From: JAQVSH01 sp964349835
Lineage (GTDB): Bacteria > Bacteroidota > Bacteroidia > Bacteroidales > UBA4181
Assembly (NCBI GenBank): GCA_964349835.1
Contig: CAYGID010000055.1
Span: 1 to 15,136 of the forward strand
DNA: 15,136 nt
Direction: 5' to 3'
The first letter of the stretch is position 1, and the number at the start of each line of letters is the position of its first letter. The position numbers and the translations under genes were made by a program. Below, in pieces: positions 12,365 through 15,136 of the stretch. Below the pieces are notes generated by a model that worked only from the letters and a program-made list of their open reading frames with translations, had not been told where the DNA came from and ran no database searches.

Positions 12365-14367
12365 AGAGCCTCATGAATATACGACGCCTGCTTCTACTCA
12401 CTGTTTGGATGGGTTTTTTGGCACTTTCGACCCTGGCGGCACAGGAGACCGATACGCTAAGAGCCGACGATCTGTTGCGGATGTCGTTCGATGATCTGAT
12501 GAACACCCGGGTTATCAGTGCTTCCAAAGTGCAACAGCAGGTGAAGGATGTGGCCTCTACGGTTCAGGTGATTACCGCCGAACAGATTCGGGAGCGCGGC
12601 TATTTTACCCTCGAGGAGGCATTGGCCGATCTGCCCGGTTTCCAGTTTCGGAATATATTGGGATACAACAGTTACTCGTTTATGCGAGGGGCACCCGGTC
12701 AGAATAATCTGATACTGCTGTTGATAGACGGGGTACAGGTTAATGAGTTGAATTCGGGCGGATTTTATGGTGGGGGGCAGTACAATCTTTCGGATATTGA
12801 ACGGATAGAGGTGGTCTATGGCCCAGCTTCGGCGCTCTATGGCACCAATGCCGTTTCGGGCATTATCCACCTGATTACCAAAAAACCGGAAGGGAAGCAT
12901 CAGGGCCATCTTCGACTTCTCGGAGGCAATTTTGCTACGGCTATGGCCGATTTCGGGTTCGAAAATTACGATGAGGAGCATGATGTGGGCTACCGCGTTT
13001 CGGCCATGTATAAAACCAGCGAAAAGGCCGACCTCCGGGGTGCCCGGGGCGACTATAACTGGTCGGATCAGATGGAGAATTTCGAAGACGACATCTCCCT
13101 CTCGGCCCGCGTGCAGGTGAAAAATTTCTCGGCAGGTCTTCTGTTCATGGAGAAACGGGCATCGCGGACAACCGCCTATAAAACGGAAGGTAGCGCTATG
13201 CTCGATCGTAATACCTTATGGGACATGGCCTTTTTAAACGGGTACCTGAAGTATGAGAAGGCGTTGTCGGAGCAATTGGGGCTGAATTCCATGCTCTATT
13301 ATCGGAATAGCACCCTGAGGCCCCATTCGATTGGCGAGATCTATCTGGCCTCCGACACATCGGCCGGCAGCAGGGTAGGCTATTACAGGCCTGGTCACCT
13401 GGCCGGGATGGAGAATCAGCTAACCTACCGGGTAAACGACAAGTGGTTTTTTGTTGCCGGAGTGGTTGGCGAAGTGGAGCGGTTGTCGGAACAATTTTCG
13501 GTTACACGTAGCAACTCGCAAGAGGCTGACCCGCCTGAGCCAGGCAACCCGGCCATGCAACACAACTATCTCTTTAGTTACTACCTTCAGAGCGACTGGC
13601 ACATTACCCCGGGTCTCTCTTTTGTAGGAGGCCTTCGGCACGATATCTCAAGTTACTATGGTAGGGTGGTGACCCCAAGGACCGGGCTTGTTTGGAACTG
13701 GCATGGACTAACCTCTAAATTGTTATACAACAGGGCATTCCGATCGCCAAAGCCGTGGGATTACTCTTTTGGTTTGGGCAATCCCGCTTTACGACCCGAG
13801 CAGATGGAGTCGTTCGAACTGGCGTTTTCGTGGCGTGTAATGGATCAACTCTCTTTGGGTGCCTCGGCCTATCGAAACAGAATCAACGACAAATTGGGTA
13901 AGGAGATAGGTCCTTTTGGCGAACGGTGGGTCAACAACCAGGAGTTGAACACAAGGGGGTTCGAACTCTATGGAAACTACTCGCTTAATCGTTTGGGATT
14001 CCTTCTGAACTATACTTTTACCGATTCGTATAACGAAAGTGATGCTTCTATTGCCGAAATTTCGCGTCATATCGTCAATGCCGGGGTTACCTGGAGATGC
14101 AACCGAAATCTGGTGGTGAACCTGAGGAGTAACTATCTGGGGTCGCGCAAAAATTTCCTTCCTATTTTGACCACAGGCGACGACCAAATCGGTGATGCCC
14201 TCCTTTTTCATGGCGCGATTACCCTCTCTTGCCTGAAGGGGGCAGAGGTGCAGTTGAAGGTGAATAATTTGTTTGATCAGAGATACTACCATTCCTCGAA
14301 CCTTTTTGCCGGCCGATTTCGTCAGCCCCAGCGAACGGTGTCGTTGATGGTGGGTTATCGTTTTTAA
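12358..14367 (+). CDS. TonB-dependent outer-membrane receptor
   Basis: A 669-residue receptor with a signal peptide (~1-28, ending STLAAQ). I start at ATG 12358 for that reason; ATG 12373 is a close alternative. The segment after cleavage, LRMSFDDLMNTRVISASK (~40-57), is the family opening commonly written as LSLEELMN..VTSVSK. The plug domain runs ~58-176 with VITAEQIRERG, DLPGFQFR, MRGAPGQNN, LLIDGVQVNE and IERIEVVYGPASALYGTNAVSGII. The remainder is the 22-strand barrel, with the C-terminal NNLFDQRYY and final Phe expected for BAM-dependent insertion. No carboxypeptidase-like N-terminal extension and no SusD partner are present, so a glycan importer of the SusC kind is unlikely. The next genes are a YfiR protein and a membrane sensor, pointing to a signalling link. 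Ligand unknown. Confidence 0.9.
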   Translation: MKKSLMNIRRLLLLTVWMGFLALSTLAAQETDTLRADDLLRMSFDDLMNTRVISASKVQQQVKDVASTVQVITAEQIRERGYFTLEEALADLPGFQFRNILGYNSYSFMRGAPGQNNLILLLIDGVQVNELNSGGFYGGGQYNLSDIERIEVVYGPASALYGTNAVSGIIHLITKKPEGKHQGHLRLLGGNFATAMADFGFENYDEEHDVGYRVSAMYKTSEKADLRGARGDYNWSDQMENFEDDISLSARVQVKNFSAGLLFMEKRASRTTAYKTEGSAMLDRNTLWDMAFLNGYLKYEKALSEQLGLNSMLYYRNSTLRPHSIGEIYLASDTSAGSRVGYYRPGHLAGMENQLTYRVNDKWFFVAGVVGEVERLSEQFSVTRSNSQEADPPEPGNPAMQHNYLFSYYLQSDWHITPGLSFVGGLRHDISSYYGRVVTPRTGLVWNWHGLTSKLLYNRAFRSPKPWDYSFGLGNPALRPEQMESFELAFSWRVMDQLSLGASAYRNRINDKLGKEIGPFGERWVNNQELNTRGFELYGNYSLNRLGFLLNYTFTDSYNESDASIAEISRHIVNAGVTWRCNRNLVVNLRSNYLGSRKNFLPILTTGDDQIGDALLFHGAITLSCLKGAEVQLKVNNLFDQRYYHSSNLFAGRFRQPQRTVSLMVGYRF

Positions 14368-14392
14368 CCTATTGCTATTGATTGCGAAAGCT

Positions 14393-14956
14393 ATGAGATG
14401 TGTTTCCACTTCGCGGGTCTGGCGCTGGCTGCTACTCTTTCTGTTAGTAGTGGCGGTAGCTGTGCCGCGTGGCGGGTTGGCCCAATCGAGGGAGTATTTG
14501 CTGAAAGCCGGATTCATTGAGAAATTTACCCATTTTGTAACATGGCCCGGTGCGCAGATCCGGGGCGACTCGCTGTTTCGCGTTGCCGTGTTGGGCGAGA
14601 ATCGGTTCGGATTAACCCTGCAGGAGATTTTCAGCAAAGTTAAGGTCGAAAAGAGAACTGTGGCGGTTTCGTATATCTCTGATATTGATGAGATCGGAGA
14701 TGCCAAGATTCTTTTTATTTCGGGATCGGTAGGTGGCGAAATGGCCGACAATATTTTTAGCCATACCCGGGGTAAACCCATTCTCACCATTGCCGAAACT
14801 AAGGGATTTGGAAAAAGAGGGGCTATGATTAACCTTCTGGTGGTTGATAATTTTATTCGTTATGAGATTAATTTGAAGGCTCTTGGCCAATCGGGCCTTA
14901 GAATGAGTAGTTTACTGATGAATTCTGCGATTATTGTTGAACCCGATGAAAAATAA
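14393..14956 (+). CDS. YfiR family (DUF4154) periplasmic protein
   Basis: A 187-residue exported protein starting at ATG 14393; a TTG at 14372 would add only seven residues before the signal peptide. The signal sequence (~1-31) ends RGGLAQ. The mature part opens REYLLKAGFIEKFTHFVTWP, the usual YfiR-family start (Y.LKA.F...F..F..WP), and closes with GFGKRGAMINLLVVDNFIRYEINLK and GLRMSSLLMNSAIIV blocks, also typical. In Pseudomonas, YfiR is the periplasmic repressor of the membrane diguanylate cyclase YfiN; a similar control over the next gene is inferred here. It sits 25 bp after the TonB-receptor gene and overlaps the sensor gene by 11 bases (ATGAAAAATAA, 14946-14956), so the three are probably one operon. 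Confidence 0.83.
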   Translation: MRCVSTSRVWRWLLLFLLVVAVAVPRGGLAQSREYLLKAGFIEKFTHFVTWPGAQIRGDSLFRVAVLGENRFGLTLQEIFSKVKVEKRTVAVSYISDIDEIGDAKILFISGSVGGEMADNIFSHTRGKPILTIAETKGFGKRGAMINLLVVDNFIRYEINLKALGQSGLRMSSLLMNSAIIVEPDEK

Positions 14957-15136
14957 CCCTCTTCTGTTGAACCTCTCCATCAGGAACAAAATCATTGCGA
15001 TTGTATTGTTCGTGGTGTTTGCTGCTATCACGGCGGGGTTTGCCTTTATTGCGCATTGGGAGCAAAAAAGGGCGCAGACCACTATGCTTTCGAGTTTGGT
15101 TTTGCATGCCAAACTGGTGGGCGATTACTGTATTGT
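14946..15136 (+). CDS. Membrane sensor N-terminus, CHASE8-like (3' partial)
   Basis: From ATG 14946 an open frame runs to the window edge (63 full codons). It starts MKNNPLLLNLSIRNKIIAIV, with one strong membrane helix at ~14-38, then a periplasmic segment beginning HWEQKRAQTTMLSSLVLHAK. The pattern LSIRNKI..I followed by a helix and an outward alpha-helical part resembles sensor kinases and diguanylate cyclases with a CHASE8 domain, the domain also found in YfiN. The output domain lies beyond the window, so histidine kinase versus GGDEF protein cannot be decided. Its start lies within the end of the YfiR gene, an 11-base overlap that suggests coupled translation. Confidence 0.7.
   Translation, partial: MKNNPLLLNLSIRNKIIAIVLFVVFAAITAGFAFIAHWEQKRAQTTMLSSLVLHAKLVGDYCI

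Noticed and set aside
14372..14392. TTG start for the YfiR-family gene
   Set aside because: Adds only seven residues before a normal signal peptide; the ATG at 14393 gives a standard start.

Overview
The window looks like a chromosomal stretch from a member of the Bacteroidota, most likely Bacteroidales. The reasons are the protein families (GH105/CE12 pectin enzymes, a secreted CBM9-like/PKD protein, a TonB-dependent receptor of the 'short leader plus plug' type), the absence of clear Shine-Dalgarno sites, and two good matches to the Bacteroidota -7 promoter element TAnnTTTG (TATCTTTG at 3488-3495 on + and at 11893-11900 on -). No rRNA, tRNA, CRISPR array or intact transposase was seen.

Layout. 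(1) 1-2302, +: the 3' part of a class II aldolase-like/SDR fusion whose SDR half resembles sorbitol-6-phosphate dehydrogenase, followed by an L-sorbose-1-phosphate reductase (SorE) type dehydrogenase; together they could carry L-sorbose-1-P through sorbitol-6-P to fructose-6-P. (2) 2323-3436, +: a rhomboid protease and a GmhB-like HAD-IIIA phosphatase. (3) 3488-6348, +: promoter, then a compact ExbB-ExbD-TonB proton-driven energy-transducing operon ending with an NfsA-like nitroreductase, closed by a GC-rich inverted repeat that probably serves both converging transcripts. (4) 6428-8530, -: a secreted two-domain rhamnogalacturonan enzyme, GH105 unsaturated glycuronyl hydrolase fused to a CE12-type SGNH acetylesterase. 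(5) 8543-9794: a more AT-rich, probably foreign patch. It holds the wreck of a type I restriction locus (hsdS tail with frameshifts, overlapping a nonsense-mutated, truncated Bro-N gene) and an NAD(P)-binding SDR gene on +. (6) 9907-11830, -: a two-gene unit of a KduD-type dehydrogenase and a secreted CBM9-like/PKD protein. (7) 11831-12357: a long intergenic region with a 3 x 19 bp tandem repeat and one copy of a ~100 bp dispersed repeat whose other copy lies at 9754-9853. (8) 12358 to the end, +: TonB-dependent receptor, YfiR-family periplasmic protein, and the start of a membrane sensor (CHASE8-like), which runs off the window.

How the genes fit together. GH105 releases unsaturated uronic acid from rhamnogalacturonan fragments that the CE12 half can deacetylate; KduD acts later on the keto-deoxyuronate derived from that product; so regions 4 and 6 look like parts of one pectin-use capacity interrupted by the foreign patch. 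ExbB/ExbD/TonB would power outer-membrane receptors such as the one in region 8. The receptor-YfiR-sensor set looks like an envelope-spanning signalling pathway and is, with the repeat pair and the decayed restriction island, the part most worth a second look.
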